DNA of 64,000 bases from Tetragonia tetragonoides (GCA_038025085.1 CM076147.1:23599001-23663000), one strand, 5' to 3'. Counted from the stretch's first letter, positions 1-11,496 are shown. Numbers and translations are program-made. The notes: generated from the letters alone by a model not told the origin.

Positions 1-821
1 GTTTCTTGATTTTATTTTCCTTAGGTTCATCGAAGGTACAAAGTTGAGCTTTAAATAAACACCTATTTAATGAGTATCTTAATCACCAGATCAAGACCTT
101 ATTGATTTTTCTTTTATTAAACCTTATTAGCTATATTTAAAGTATATATGCTAGTAGGTTTTTGAATTTATTACTGATGTACCCAAAGTAGAGCTCAATA
201 TTAGTCCCCAACTCGAGGGAATAAATTTAATAGCTACTGAGATAATAGTGAGAGTTTCACATCGTGATACATATACAAAATGATGATACACCAAAGTTGA
301 TGGAAAGTAACATATTCATGTCCTGTATATTGTTCCTCGTGCGCTATAAGTAATTGCTTACAGAATAAGGAAAAAGAAAATAGTATTATTTTTAGAATTC
401 ATAGAATCTTAGAACTCAATCTAATTCTATGATCTAATCCTGATGCCAATTACACTACAAGAAATTTTATCTTTTTTTGGTGATTTATCCCCTTATTCCC
501 GGTATTATTATAAATCTTAAATTGTCTTCCAATTCAAATTTTGAAACATAAAGCATTTTGACACCAGAATAACACTAAATAGTGGATCGAATCACTAGTA
601 GTTCGAATTAATGAGTGAACTGATAAGTATTATGTAAAGTGTTCACCAAAAAAGAAAATTGGACAATGTATAGTGGTATAATATGGCGTATTTGAATCCA
701 AATTGAACTCAGAATAACCTTGAATTTAAGATGTACAAGTGTATGAATTCTATGTATATGTACATATATACCCTCCATTGAAACAAAATTTGAACAGGCA
801 CTAATGTATCTTGTTTGAGTT
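1..821. other. 3' flank of the DUF241 gene, no gene seen
   Basis: AT-rich DNA with no convincing coding potential; the short frames here lack any recognisable motif. Positions 453-465 read CACTACAAGAAAT, the typical terminus of plant CACTA transposons, but no matching second end was found, so at most this is a solo or truncated end. Confidence 0.4.
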
Positions 822-1724
822 TTAGACAGCAATAAAATTCACAAAAGAGGTCCTGATCTTTGTCAATTGTGTTAGAATGCTAGAAAGACCCCTATCATAG
901 CCTCCCAAAGCCACATCCAAAGTCTCTAATCTTTGGCAAGCAACAAGAATCTTTTCTTCCTTGGGCACCACCTCACTTGAAGAAAAAAGGGAATGCAAAA
1001 TGACATCCACACTACTCAAAAGCTCATTCTTATGATCATCATCTAGTTGCAATTGTTTCTTCTTCCCCACCAACTTCGAGATCAAAGAACTCGATTTAGG
1101 CTTCGACATTGGCATTGACAACGCGTATAGGAGAGATTCGAGTATGGAGACGTTTATGATGCTAACACATCTCAAATTATTGGTCACTTCCAATTCCCTC
1201 AGTTGCCCTGCACCATCATTAAACTCTCCATATGATACCAAAAGACTCTGATCAAGTTGTCTAAGTGACAACATTAGCTTTTTGGCACTCCTTATAATCT
1301 CCTTCCTAGTGGAGAAGTACCGCGAAAAAATACTTTTTCCATTGCCATCATTTTGGCTAACAAGAGTACTATGAGACCTAAGATCCTCAACAACTTCTTT
1401 TAAGCTCACCAAAATTTGCCTTGTGTTGGTACAACATTCGACAAGCTTTGATGATCCCTCAATCAGCTGTTTGACATGGTTGTGGTAGTTAGGGCGAGAG
1501 AGTGTTTGTTGAGTGAGGGGTAAGTTAAGCACATCATCCACACACTAGTACAATTTAGCAAGGCCTGTTAAGCCTATGCTAATTGTTTGTGTGACCGATG
1601 TAGATGATGCCTCTGATTTTCGTATCTTCTTGAGCTCTTGGTCGATTTTTTCGACGAATGGGTGTGATTTTGTTGGCAAACTAGTAGATCGGATGTGATA
1701 TTGAGTTGTGGTAGAATTTGCCAT
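822..1724 (-). pseudogene. DUF241-family protein gene with one in-frame stop
   Basis: Single-exon gene of a plant-specific family of unknown function (DUF241; typical members are about 280-300 residues). I start it at the ATG at 1724-1722 (MANSTTTQYHIRS). The frame runs about 300 codons to the stop at 824-822. Family hallmarks are visible: an N-terminal SLPTKSHP-like segment, the GLTGLAKLY...CVDDVLNLPLTQQ block, a CCTNTRQIL block, a basic RKEIIRSAKKL helix and a C-terminal LTKIRTSFVNF. Only one lesion is visible: a TAG at 1547-1545, between LY and CVDDVL, where relatives carry a polar residue. The rest of the frame is open, so this is a very young null allele, a readthrough case or a sequence error. 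A TATA box lies about 100 bp upstream. A second, badly decayed family copy lies at 30.1-30.7 kb. Confidence 0.85.
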
Positions 1725-1823
1725 TTTTTTGGTTTTCTTTGTGCTCACTTAGTCACTTAGAGCTTGAAGACTTGAAGGTCGTTATTGAAATGGAGATGGT
1801 TGCTCATAAGGTACATAGATCCT

Positions 1824-1831
1824 TATTTATA
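1824..1831 (-). promoter_or_regulatory. TATA box of the DUF241 gene
   Basis: TATAAATA on the minus strand, about 100 bp upstream of the ATG at 1724. That would give a leader of roughly 70 nt, a normal plant core-promoter geometry. The context reads GGTATAAATAAGG. Confidence 0.6.
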
Positions 1832-2289
1832 CCATCCCAATTTGAAAGGGAAAGAGATGTAATAATGCTACAAAAGAGACATGACAGCTAGAAAGTGGTG
1901 GGTGTTAAAGACAAATAGATCTCATAATGTAGTATGTAATTAGATGCATTATTATCAATACCCACTATATAATTAGGCTTTTAGTTAATTTGGGTTGGCT
2001 AATTTTCATAAATGTTTACTTTTTATGCATTCATTAAGCGACATATCGTTAGGAAAGATCTAAAGCTAATACTACTTATGCTTACAACAGACATAAAAAG
2101 ACATAGAATATATTGATGGTAAGCTTAAGGATCCTTCTAAGAATTGGAGTTTGTAATCTTTTTTGGTGAACGAATGGCTTGTTCCCCTGCCTTGCTGTTT
2201 TTCCCTTAAAGGTGGCGGAGAAATTATGCCAAGTATTGTCATTTTGTTGATGGAGTGAGTGGAACATGATTAAGATAATGCTAGGAACA
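1832..2289. other. Intergenic, upstream of the DUF241 gene
   Basis: AT-rich sequence with no reading frame or repeat that I can support. It probably holds the distal promoter of the minus-strand DUF241 gene. Confidence 0.4.
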
Positions 2290-2298
2290 TTTATGAAA

Positions 2299-3638
2299 GG
2301 AAAATTGGCGGTAAATAATCCCAACTTCAGACCATTGCCCTAAAATAATCCCAACTTGGCCTGTCTCCAACAATAATCTCAACTTCCATATTGTCCTCTC
2401 ATTAGTCCCAACACAAATGGAGTTAACTATCCGTCAAAAAAATTTCTTTCTCTCTGCTCGTTTGTTCATCTCGACCATCATCATCAACCTCCATTTCCAT
2501 GGCCACCATAAACACCACCACCTGCCATTTCCGCACCTCTTTCCCCTATCTACAACTACCTCCAGCACCCCGCTCTACCTTTGAACTCTAAGTTGTGCTT
2601 GAATACTGCAATGATAAAAAAAAAAGCCATATAATTAACAATATGGCAAACTTTTCAACCTATATTAGCCAAATCAATTAGGATTACCATTTACCACTAT
2701 ATGGGGCGTCTTTTATTTTCTTGATTTTTCAATTTGATGATTTCAAATTCAGCAATCCAATTTCAATTTCAATTTCAATGCTTGGCAAATCCAAGTATTT
2801 TAATTACAAGCCCTTTCACAATTACAAAAATAAACCGAGGAAGAAAGTCAGGATGAAGATGAACTTTGGAAAGAGAGAGAAAGTAATGGAGACAGAGAGT
2901 AAAGTGAGACAACCATGGAGTTGGCTTTTTCGCAAAAGAGAGAGTGAAACCCAAAGCTGTGTTAGAAACTAGTGAGAAGGAATGAGAGAGAAGAAAGAAA
3001 AAAAAATTGAACAGAGAAGCCGTATCCATGAAGTTGAAGTTGTGAGTGTGATCGATGCTCTTCTTCTAGCCATGGGTCGTGGAAGTTATGACCGACGGTC
3101 GGGGACCGCCATGAAGGTCCGATACAACCTCTCTCCTCTATGGAAGCTGAAGGTTAGGTCACCATCGGCTAGAGAGAGAAAGGCCAGGATGAGAGAGAAG
3201 GGGGGAGGAGAGAAAGAGGGAAGGTCAGGGACTTAGGCAGGTAAGGTACAGGTTGGGATTTGAAAAACGTAGGGTATTGATTTTGGTCTGAAATCAGAAA
3301 GTTTTGGCTAGCAAAACGCCAGATTTAGCGCAAATTGTGGGCCTCTCATCAATTTTTGAAGAGGAAGCGGGGTGGTGGAGTTGTGGACATGGGGAAGAGG
3401 TGTGAAAATGGCAGTGGTGGTGTTTATGGTGGCCATGGAGATGGAGGTTGATGATGATGGCCGTGATGAGCAAATGAGGAGAGAGAAAGTAGCTTTTTGG
3501 ATGGAGAGTTAACGCCATTTGGGTGGGGACTGATGCGGGGACACTATGGAACTTGGGATTATTCTTGGAGAGAGAGGTCAAGTTGGGATTATTTTAGGGT
3601 AATGACTTGAAGTTGGGATTATTTACAGTTAATTTTCC
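2299..3638. mobile_element. Mutator-like element (MULE) with ~285-bp terminal inverted repeats
   Basis: The left arm (2299-~2583) and right arm (~3354-3638) are inverted copies, both starting GGAAAATT and containing repeated AATCCCAACTT motifs; by eye they match at roughly four of five positions. The flanks are 9-bp duplications, TTTATGAAA (2290-2298) and TTTATAAAA (3639-3647), matching at 8 of 9, which is the MULE signature. The interior has no transposase; short frames there lack known domains. It is a non-autonomous, fairly old insertion. Confidence 0.8.
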
Positions 3639-3647
3639 TTTATAAAA

Positions 3648-4395
3648 TCATGAGTTCATGATCTGATGCGTAGCATAATCGTTACATAATAAGAGCAGAT
3701 ATTATTGAGTTCTCCATTTGACTCCCTTGTTTTATGTGAATTACTTTCACCACGAATACGGTTTATCACTTGTAGAGGACATCATCGGGTCGGATCATCC
3801 GATTTTTGCGCAGAAAAAGCGTGCGTCATATCCGGTCATGTCGGGCTATGGGCCGGGCCACCGAGTTTTTGGCCTATTTCGCGATATCATTAATTTTTTA
3901 TATTTAAGCATAATTTTTGATCCCAATGTGTGAGGTGATTTTTTTTTAATCTGCGACCAACTTTTGCGACCGATCTATAGTTAGTGTCTTTGCTGGTTTC
4001 AGCGACCGATATTGCATCGGTCGCAGAATCTGCGACCTAAACGAGGAACAGTGGCAGATTCGGTCTCCATTTGAATTTGTTGAAAAAAAAAGAAAAAAAC
4101 ATAAACCCACCTCCCCTTAATCGATCGACTTCTCTCTAGCTCTCTCTCTCACACCACTCAAAATCGAAACCCCAAAACCCCAACCCCCAAAATCACCACT
4201 CACCCTCATAGATCTTCGGCGTAGACTACTAGTAGTAGGATCAGCTGCACTTAAACATGCCTTGTTGTAAGTAGAAGCTCTGTAAGGCATTAGGGCAATG
4301 GCTATGGCATGCTATGATGGTCTTTTAATAGACTGCCAAAATTATGTCAAGAAATCATTATATAGCCAATAGAAGAAACATGAATGATGCCTAGA
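3648..4395. other. Intergenic with a CACTA-like remnant
   Basis: From about 3950 to 4060 the sequence repeats the words GCGACC and CGACCGAT in both orientations, as in subterminal repeats of plant CACTA elements. It is followed by a CT-rich, leader-like stretch (4110-4230). No complete ends were found. A short frame at 3718-3933 (…FHHEYGLSLVEDIIGSDHP…) has no recognised homology. Confidence 0.35.
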
Positions 4396-4399
4396 CACA

Positions 4400-5095
4400 A
4401 ATTACATTTAGAATGCATGTCTCTTCGACAAGAGATTCTCACACCTCTTCCAAAGGAGGGGATCAATAGAACGCTAGTGACCAAACAGGTGGCACTAATT
4501 TGAGAGTAATCAGACCACAGGACACCCCTACAGAGTAAGCAAGTCTTAGGTTAGGGATAGACGCCCGCGCAAGGACCTCAATTATCATGAGGAGATCGAA
4601 CCAAGGACCTATGGAAGTCGGGGCTACCCCTTCCCCATGGTAACGCAACAGTGTCCTGAGGGAGGAGTTTAGAGGCTTTACAGTAGCACAAACTTCTTTT
4701 TATTTCTAGATTATGCGAAGGGCGGCAGTCCAAGATCGTACTGTTCCGCTACAAAGACAAATACGCTCTCAACGGCTAGGCGTCACTCTCTTTCTGAGTT
4801 ATTCCAACTTCTTCATGATTTTGTGCCATGGTGAACAAACAAAAAAAAAAGAGGGTCGTTTACGCGGGAGGAGAAGGACCCGCAACGGCTTCAGCCGCCT
4901 TGTTCCTATAGTCGTCTGTTACGAGTCCGGAAAGTCTGGAATCCTCAATATAAAGGATCTCTCAAAATAGAAAAGGGCGGGCAGGGCTTTCGCAAGATCC
5001 TCCCCCCTCTTCTCGGTCAAGATAGATGGAAAGCAGGACCCTTTAGAGATAGGAATGACACGCGCTGTATAAACAAATATGGCTCACTTAAGCCT
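4400..5095. other. Probable organelle-derived (mitochondrial-like) DNA segment
   Basis: This stretch is clearly richer in GC than its neighbours, lacks the low-complexity A/T runs seen elsewhere, and has the texture of plant mitochondrial intergenic DNA. No identifiable mitochondrial gene is present, so the call rests on composition and pattern recognition only. A direct search against plant mitochondrial genomes would decide it. Confidence 0.4.
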
Positions 5096-5129
5096 TAGAC
5101 CATGACTTTTGCTATCAACTAGGATATCC

Positions 5130-5310
5130 TAGAAGACTTGTGGAGAGATTAATATGAACCATAGTCCGAATACATCGGTATATAACTCGAATGACTTAGC
5201 ATGATACGGAAAGGCCAGCACCGGATCTGCCTTGATGTCTCTCTTAAAATCCTCAAAGGCCTCTTGATACTCTATCGTCCAATGCGCTTTCGTTTGTGTC
5301 CATTTCTGTT
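5130..5310 (-). pseudogene. Ty3/gypsy reverse transcriptase-RNase H junction fragment
   Basis: On the minus strand the translation includes WTIEYQEAFEDFKRDI and PVLAFPYHAKSFELYTD. These are the conserved W...QEAF..LK and PVLA.PD..K.FEL.TDAS motifs at the RT/RNase H boundary of gypsy polyproteins. The diagnostic TDAS is changed to TDVF and no other pol domain is nearby. It directly abuts the organelle-like block, so the two may have arrived together. Confidence 0.65.
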
Positions 5311-5329
5311 TTCAGCCCTAAGTTGAAAG

Positions 5330-6275
5330 GTTTTTGCATGGTTAAGAATGGTTAACTAATAATGGTCAAGGCCAGGTACACTTGTCTGGTCAATTTCCGT
5401 TGAGCAAAATCTTACTGTATCTTTTCGAAACCATGCAAACAAAGTGTAGTTATAGCTACAATATTTTCATGAAAAACAAAGACTAGAACAACTCTCATTT
5501 TCTTTTCTTTTTTTCCTTTTTGAAATTACAAGTCTCATTTTTTTTTCTAAATTTGCTAAACATATAGAGTAGTTAATTTTGTATAATGTAGATTACTAAT
5601 GAGTACAAATATCTGTATATTACTCAAACTCGTGAACTGGCTCGAGCTTGACCATTGGTTAAATCAACACTCTAGAACTCAATTAAATGATATCAGTGAA
5701 ACATATAATGCATCAAGTTCATAAAGCTGAGTAACTCAATTTATCCTCGTTGGTTTCCAAACACTAAATGTTACTGAATTGTTTTCAGGGTGGTAAACAA
5801 TGGAAAATGCTAAGATAAGAGCGGTATTGAGCTGAGAAATGTAGAGATTGCCCCATACGCTTTGTTGTCCAAGAGGAATTGGATTATGAGCACCAGAAAC
5901 GTCCAATTCCCATGAGGCATTCACGAGTGTCATGAAAGGCATTGAGACATAAACAAAAATCGTATCCTATGACTTATGAGCATCATCTTCTGGTTGAAAT
6001 CTATAAGATGATTCGAAATGAACCTAAAACCACGTAAACGGAAAATATGACATGCACTTGGTTGCAAGTAAACAATGTAAAAGTTATATCTAAAAGTTAC
6101 AGAAGATTGACCCTAAAAAAAAAAAAAAGATCAACTTTAATTTGTTGCATTGTAATTTAGCCTTGAATTCAAAATAATGGCACTAGTGTGTTAACTCGTA
6201 GGGACAAGCTATCATTAATGTTGGGGTTATATGGGTTGCAGCATGCTTAATCAACTTATCTCGTAGGCATTCATG
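5330..6275. repeat. Dispersed duplication, copy A (partner at 51838-53270)
   Basis: Collinear, same-orientation similarity to 51838-53270. Shared landmarks are a GGTCAATTTCCGTTGAGCAA-like block (5390), the AACTC..GAACTGGCTCGAGCTTGA block (5630), GATTGCCCCATACGCTTTGTT (5848) and the CATGCTTAATCAACT block (6240). On the minus strand 5942-5736 is open for 68 codons, but copy B does not preserve the frame, so I do not call a gene. Copy B contains extra insertions, which makes A closer to the ancestral layout. Confidence 0.6.
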
Positions 6276-6421
6276 CAGGGAAGTTAATCGATTGGAGCCA
6301 TATTCTTGCAAAAACTAGAAAAACTCAAGACATATTTTATTTCCTTAGAAATCCTAATCTTATTCACAGTAGTATCCTTAATAAATCCTAATCTTACTCA
6401 ACGTACTACTAGTAGTAGTGC

Positions 6422-7151
6422 CAGGGCCGTTTTTAGGCATAGGCCTCGAGGGCGACCGCCTAGGGCCCAGCTATTAAAAGGGCCCAATGACGCAAAGAAA
6501 GTACTAATATAGATAACTTAGTGCAGTACCATAGCATAAAAATTATTCTAGTTCACTAGTTCTATGTGGGAATCATAGAGCAGCAAATGCTTCATTGACC
6601 TGAGATCAAGTCAATTATGATGGTTCTCATTTTTAAGTCTTTTAAAAAAATTCATTCCTCCCTCTAACTTTTTTTTAGTTATATTATAATTATAAAAAAA
6701 CAAGAGTAAACATATGTATTATATATACACACTAAATTGAAGTCGAATCCTTGCATATGCACTTACCAAGTATACTAACTTTAATTTATTTTAGTATAAA
6801 GTACGAGTAGTTTTTTTTTATCACCTTCTGAATCAATTAGCCAAAAGCATCCGCATCTGGGGTTAAATTTTACGTACATAATTTGTATTGCATATACCAG
6901 TTCATTCCGATATTAATACCTATCTTTACATGTGAGCCAAACGATTTATTTTTTCTTTCGTGTGTGCATGTAGGGGGGATTTATGAGATGTTTTCTTAGC
7001 ATTTTCAAAAACTTTCTCATAGTTACAAGTTGGGTTCGTTGAACATACACCAACTGCAACTCTTTTTTCATTTCTCACTCTTTTTTTTTGTGCAAAAGGA
7101 CCCTCATTCTTATTACACCCTAGGACCCCTAAAATGTTTGAGACGGCACTG
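6422..7151. mobile_element. Non-autonomous hAT-like element
   Basis: Ends are CAGGGCCGT... and ...ACGGCACTG, short imperfect inverted repeats of hAT type. The flanks are 8-bp duplications, AGTAGTGC (6414-6421) and AGTAGTAC (7152-7159), 7 of 8 identical. The left end continues into the CATAGGCC...GGGCGACCGCCTAGGGCCC block common to a widespread plant hAT family. There is no transposase frame; the interior is AT-rich. Confidence 0.75.
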
Positions 7152-7280
7152 AGTAGTACACACTACCGTAGTTCTATAAACATAGATTCCATGAATTACT
7201 TTCTATCGTTCACTTAATCTTAATAATTCCCCTGCCCCTTGCATTGTTTAAAAATACACCCAAACTAAATTAGCAATAAC

Positions 7281-7504
7281 ATGAAGAATACGCGTAAGCA
7301 ATCATACCTCAGCTCCGAACTTGAACCCAAATGTGGAACAAAACTGTCTTATCAGTTATTCATCGCCCAAGTTGTGCTCAGGGCTCTTGTTGTTTTGTCA
7401 ACTATTGCTGCGATTTGGATCATGGCTACTAGTGGTGAATCAATCACTGTTCTTATGGTAGAGTATAAGTTTTCCGCCAAGTATAACTACTCTTCTGCCT
7501 TCCA
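7281..7504 (+). pseudogene. CASP-like (CASPL) membrane protein, first exon only
   Basis: ATG at 7281 opens a frame whose translation matches the start of CASP-like proteins, four-helix membrane proteins related to the Casparian-strip scaffold. It has a short hydrophilic N-terminus, a hydrophobic first helix (about residues 31-50, VLRALVVLSTIAAIWIMATS), then the family's V.YKFSAKYNYSSAFQ motif leading to the second helix. A GT splice donor (CCA|GTAAAA, 7505) fits the usual end of exon 1; without splicing the frame stops at once. No exon encoding helices 2-4 is visible before or after the CACTA element at 7777. It is either a truncated gene copy or one whose remaining exons have been lost. Confidence 0.65.
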
Positions 7505-8086
7505 GTAAAACTCTAGCTTTCTCACAAAGTTCCTCGATAAGTATAAATACAAAACTTAGTACGGAAAGGTAGAGTATAAGTTAGAGTTAGGCTCGACATA
7601 AGTTTGATCATCAATTTATTTTGGATCAAAAAGTTATTTGAGTGACAAGCTTCACATGAACTAAACGGTGAGGAGATTAGAGCCGCCTTGACAACGTATT
7701 TTATAGAATTTATTAGGTTTTGTAAGGACTTGTTTTATTTTAGTCCGTAGATTTTGGCATGCCTGAAAACTACCAACACTACAACAGAAATTACCTCTAA
7801 TAGCGCTTATTTTGATACATACATAGCGCTTTTGAGCGTTATTTAGGCGGGTGTTATTAAAGGGGTATTCCAAAAAAAGCGCTATGTATGTCATGTCAAT
7901 AATAGCACTTTTTTGAAAAAGCGTTATGCATATGTTCACCAAAGATAACACTTTTCCTAAAAAACGCTATGTTTGTCAAAGCTCCATATAACGCTTTTCC
8001 CTAATAAGCGCTATGTTTATGCAAGTTTTTTTTTCTCCTTTTGAGTGTCACGCATATATAGCTGTTTTTTATGGGTTTTTTTTTAG

Positions 8087-8088
<2 letters not shown>

Positions 8089-8151
<63 letters not shown>
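8089..8151. repeat. (AT)n microsatellite
   Basis: An uninterrupted run of about 31 AT units within the left part of the CACTA element. Reading frames across it translate to an alternating Tyr-Ile run and are artefacts. Confidence 0.95.
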
Positions 8152-8154
<3 letters not shown>

Positions 8155-8399
8155 TTCACTAAAAAAAGTATATAGAATTGAACAAAATAATGCAATAATA
8201 GCCAAAAAATATTCAATTCCATTTCCATTGCCATTGCCATTGCCATTGCCAAATGACCCATCCAAATCCATCGTACAAAAGACCAAGTACAAGACATTTG
8301 GTTTGACTAAACCAAATCTAAAGAAAAACGAAAGTCGAAATGATATCACGACCTCTAACTCTTTGTAGTTCCAACCAGATCCAATAGACTTTTGCACCT

Positions 8400-10360
8400 T
8401 CAATAACTGGAATCAAGCCGACGGAAACGTTGGTTGTGGCTTTATCAAGATCTTTCCTTGCAAATGCACTGTCTGGGATCCCTAGAAATGGATACAAGAT
8501 TTTAAAAACCTATGAACAAGGAATTTGCTTTTAATCAAATAAACATTGTAAAAGAAGCATGATCAGAGATGTTCATATGTTAAATCTAAAACAGTAGCTA
8601 TGGAAAACAACAGCACACACTAGAACAAATGAGTACAAGCAATATCAGTGATTAAGACATAGCTATACAGTCACAAATCAACCTGAATACACCAGAATCA
8701 TGGGTGCTTGGATATAATGCAGGTCATTATACACAGATCCCTGTTTTGATATGCAAATCATCTGAAGTCAGTGAATGTTCCTTATGTGCAATCTCTTTTC
8801 AGAGTCTCCTTCGAATATTAAAAGAAGGAATCATAAGAGGTAATGAGGTGCATTAGTATACAATGTCTCTTAAAGCAGCTGTACCTAAAAAGCACTAGCA
8901 AAAAAACTGAATATTAAACTCGTCAGATTAATATTACCACTAATTCACACAGTTTACACAAATCTATACTTATGTATTAAGGTTACAACTCTGAGCAATC
9001 ATAAGGGACTTGTTTGACAAAATTCTTTTAATGGTTCTGGGGCTTGTAGTTCAGCACGTATCATGAGCACCAAACAAGCAATGCATCTATGCTATGCTTT
9101 TGAAATTCCAAATGAAGTGAATTTTATTACAATCAGCAAAGATGGTTGAACATAAACACATGATTTTACTAGGTTAAAGTAAGAATATAAGAAGTTCCAA
9201 TTTCATATACAATTAGGAGGAATACACATAATTAAGCTTATTTGCTTATTGCTTCATATAAGAAACAAGATCTTGCCAAAACCAAGAGAACTCTCCAGTT
9301 TCATACACAATTAGCGAATACACATGATTTTATTTGCATATTGCTTCACAAGTTCACATATGTAACAAGGGTTGGCCAAAACCAACAGATTAATCACTTA
9401 AGAACCCATATCAGTGTTCAGTGATGCAAAATTTCATGTTTTACTTTTTACAGAGTAACAAAATAAGCACTATATATTGACAAGTGTACTAAACAATCCC
9501 AACATATGCTACAAAATCCAAAGACAGCCTAAGTGCAAACCCATGTTATCTGCAAGTCAATAATTGTATTTGTGGAAATGGTTTACACGAGTTACCTGAT
9601 CTTCATCGACATCTCTACTAACAGTGAAAGATCCACAAGCTTGAAACCCGTATATATACTGCTCATCATCATTCAGCAACCAAATCAGCCGAAGTAAAAT
9701 CTCTCACCAAACTGCCAATCATGCTCACACCAAGCTCCTACCTGCAGAGACTCTGCAAACTCATTCGTTCCTGACCACGCAATGTCCCCAAATTTTTCAC
9801 AAGGTCTGGACATTACACAGTCCAAACACCCCACCAAAGGCAAAAAAATGTTCCAGTTAATTACCAAATCAACATCTTCAAGCACGAACCCAGAATTATT
9901 TTTTGAATTTTGTTTCTCAAACTTTTACTTGCACCAAAACCAAAACTAGATTATATTGATTCAACACACAACCATCACAATTTGAAAAAAAAATTAAGCA
10001 CGAGAAAAAATAATAGCACAATTTGTCATGTTCCAATTTGAACGAACGAGTTGTCATTGCTATTTGAAAATTCATTTACAAATGCAAACAAAGTTCAACA
10101 GGCAGTTTAAAGCTCAAGAAAATTGAATTACCAAATAAAAGTTAACAAGTTGCGAATATCAATTTCTCATCAGTTTCCCAAACACTTACAAATCTACCCA
10201 ACAACCACGAATTGGCAGCATAGGGAAGTAGTTACGCCTAATTAATTAGGACAAATTCAAGCATTTTATCAATCTCAATACTCAAAGCCCTAGCCATGGA
10301 GAAGGAAGGAGAGAGAGAATGTACCTCCAAATTGGAAACCCTAGCCCGCGACAGTTCCAT
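8400..10360 (-). pseudogene. Captured, broken multi-exon host gene fragment of unknown identity
   Basis: Three exon-like pieces in minus order lie inside the CACTA element. (1) A CT-rich leader, then ATG at 10360 and 12 codons (MELSRARVSNLE) ending at a GAG|GTACATT donor (10325). (2) A coding-like block from about 9800 to 9597, including VGAWCEHDWQFGERFYF, a one-base frame break, then LIWLLNDDEQYIYGFQACG and TVSRDVDEDQ, ending in a clean CAG|GTAACT donor. (3) After a TTTCTAG acceptor near 8480, GSQTVHLQGKILIKPQPTF. The peptide reads like real protein but I do not recognise the family. The frame break and missing parts indicate a captured copy. I have not shown that a parent gene exists elsewhere. 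Confidence 0.5.
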
Positions 10361-10857
10361 TTGAGCGGTGGGAAGAACGGTTTCTGGGTGATGGATGGAG
10401 AAGGCGTGCAATGGGCGGCGATGGAGCGGCAACACTGGTCGAGCTAAATGCGTAAACGCTAGAGAGAGAGAGAGAGAGAAGGGTTTCTGTGTTTTTGTAA
10501 CTTCTCAATTCAGTATTCTGATTGAGAGAATTACTTCCCCCCCCAAAAAAAAGGAAAAAAAAAAACTGATTCAGCGACTTAAACACGAAATGGAAAGAAG
10601 AAAAAAATACTGTAGAATACTTCTCACCAGACCATAACGCGCTTGTACAATTTCCGACTTATAACGCTTGGAATAACAGCGTTATTGTACAATACTTTAT
10701 TACAAAGATTGTTGTGTTTATTCTAGATTGAAATTGCGCTTTTAGAAAAAGTGTTATAATCGTCCACGAGGTTTTTTTTCCCCCTTGAGTAGCATAACGC
10801 TTCCAAAAAAGCGTTATCTTTGAAGTGTTATTAGAAGTCAATTCTGTTGTACAGCAA

Positions 10858-11482
10858 TTTGTAATTGTACATTGTGATTTCATGATCGTATGGTTTAACA
10901 GTTTGCCGACTATTTTTATAAGTTCCTGTTGGGGTTAGATGTAGTGGTTTGTGGTCTTGTTCTCCTATTAATTATGGGTGTTTGTTTACTCCAACAGAAA
11001 AAGTCCAACCCTAATTACTAGTTTGTAAGACCCCGATTATAATTGATTTTTTCTTTTCTTTTGATTTCCGATTTGTGATTGCGTAAAGAATTTATTCAGA
11101 AAGATTGGGGTTTCGACTGGGTTGTCTTATGTTGCGTTCCTTGGCTCTTTGCTCTCATTATCGTGTCTTCTTACAACAAGCTCATGAAGTCACGGATTGC
11201 CTCTTAATGATCAAATAGACGTATTCACTGTTTTAAGCAAACTTGTAGTTTGTTTTGAATTTGCTTTTTGATGGAGTTTTTATCATTTGAATTTGAGTAT
11301 GTTTTTAGTTTTGAATGAATACATTGGTCAATATATATGGTAGGAATACGAACAACTAATCAAAGTAGTACAAGATTAAATAACAAGCTAATGGATACTA
11401 TATATTTGGATGGGCAAAACTAAAGGAGATCATTCGAGTTAATACACAGGGGAATTAGTAAATGTAAGGGACTGCCCGACAG
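10858..11482. other. Intergenic, nothing recognised
   Basis: AT-rich single-copy-looking DNA; no frame, repeat or element end that I can support. Confidence 0.4.
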
Positions 11483-11496
11483 AGCTGACTATTTAT

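Larger units (their letters stand above)
7777..10854. mobile_element. CACTA (En/Spm-type) element carrying host-gene exons
   Basis: The left end reads CACTACAACAGAAATT (7777). The right end is the inverted TTCTGTTGTA followed by CAG instead of GTG (ends 10854). The 3-bp flanks are CAA on both sides (7774-7776, 10855-10857). Both subterminal regions are packed with the same short word, AGCGCTATG/AGCGTTAT, in both orientations (7800-8015; 10640-10835), the usual transposase-binding layout of CACTA elements. No transposase is present. The interior holds an (AT)n tract and a broken host-like gene on the minus strand. Confidence 0.75.

Noticed and set aside
2721..3236. Two small plus-strand frames inside the first MULE
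   Set aside because: Arg/Lys/Glu-rich translations of GA-rich DNA without domains; not supported as cargo genes.
4713..4970. An 85-codon plus-strand frame in the organelle-like block
   Set aside because: No homology recognised and composition explains the length; I could not tie it to any mitochondrial gene.
7661..7951. A 96-codon minus-strand frame at the CACTA left end
   Set aside because: It straddles the element boundary at 7777 and reads through the subterminal repeats.
8001..8403. Two overlapping minus-strand frames of about 100 codons ending in a Tyr-Ile repeat
   Set aside because: The length comes from the (AT)n tract inside the CACTA element; no domain and no start context.
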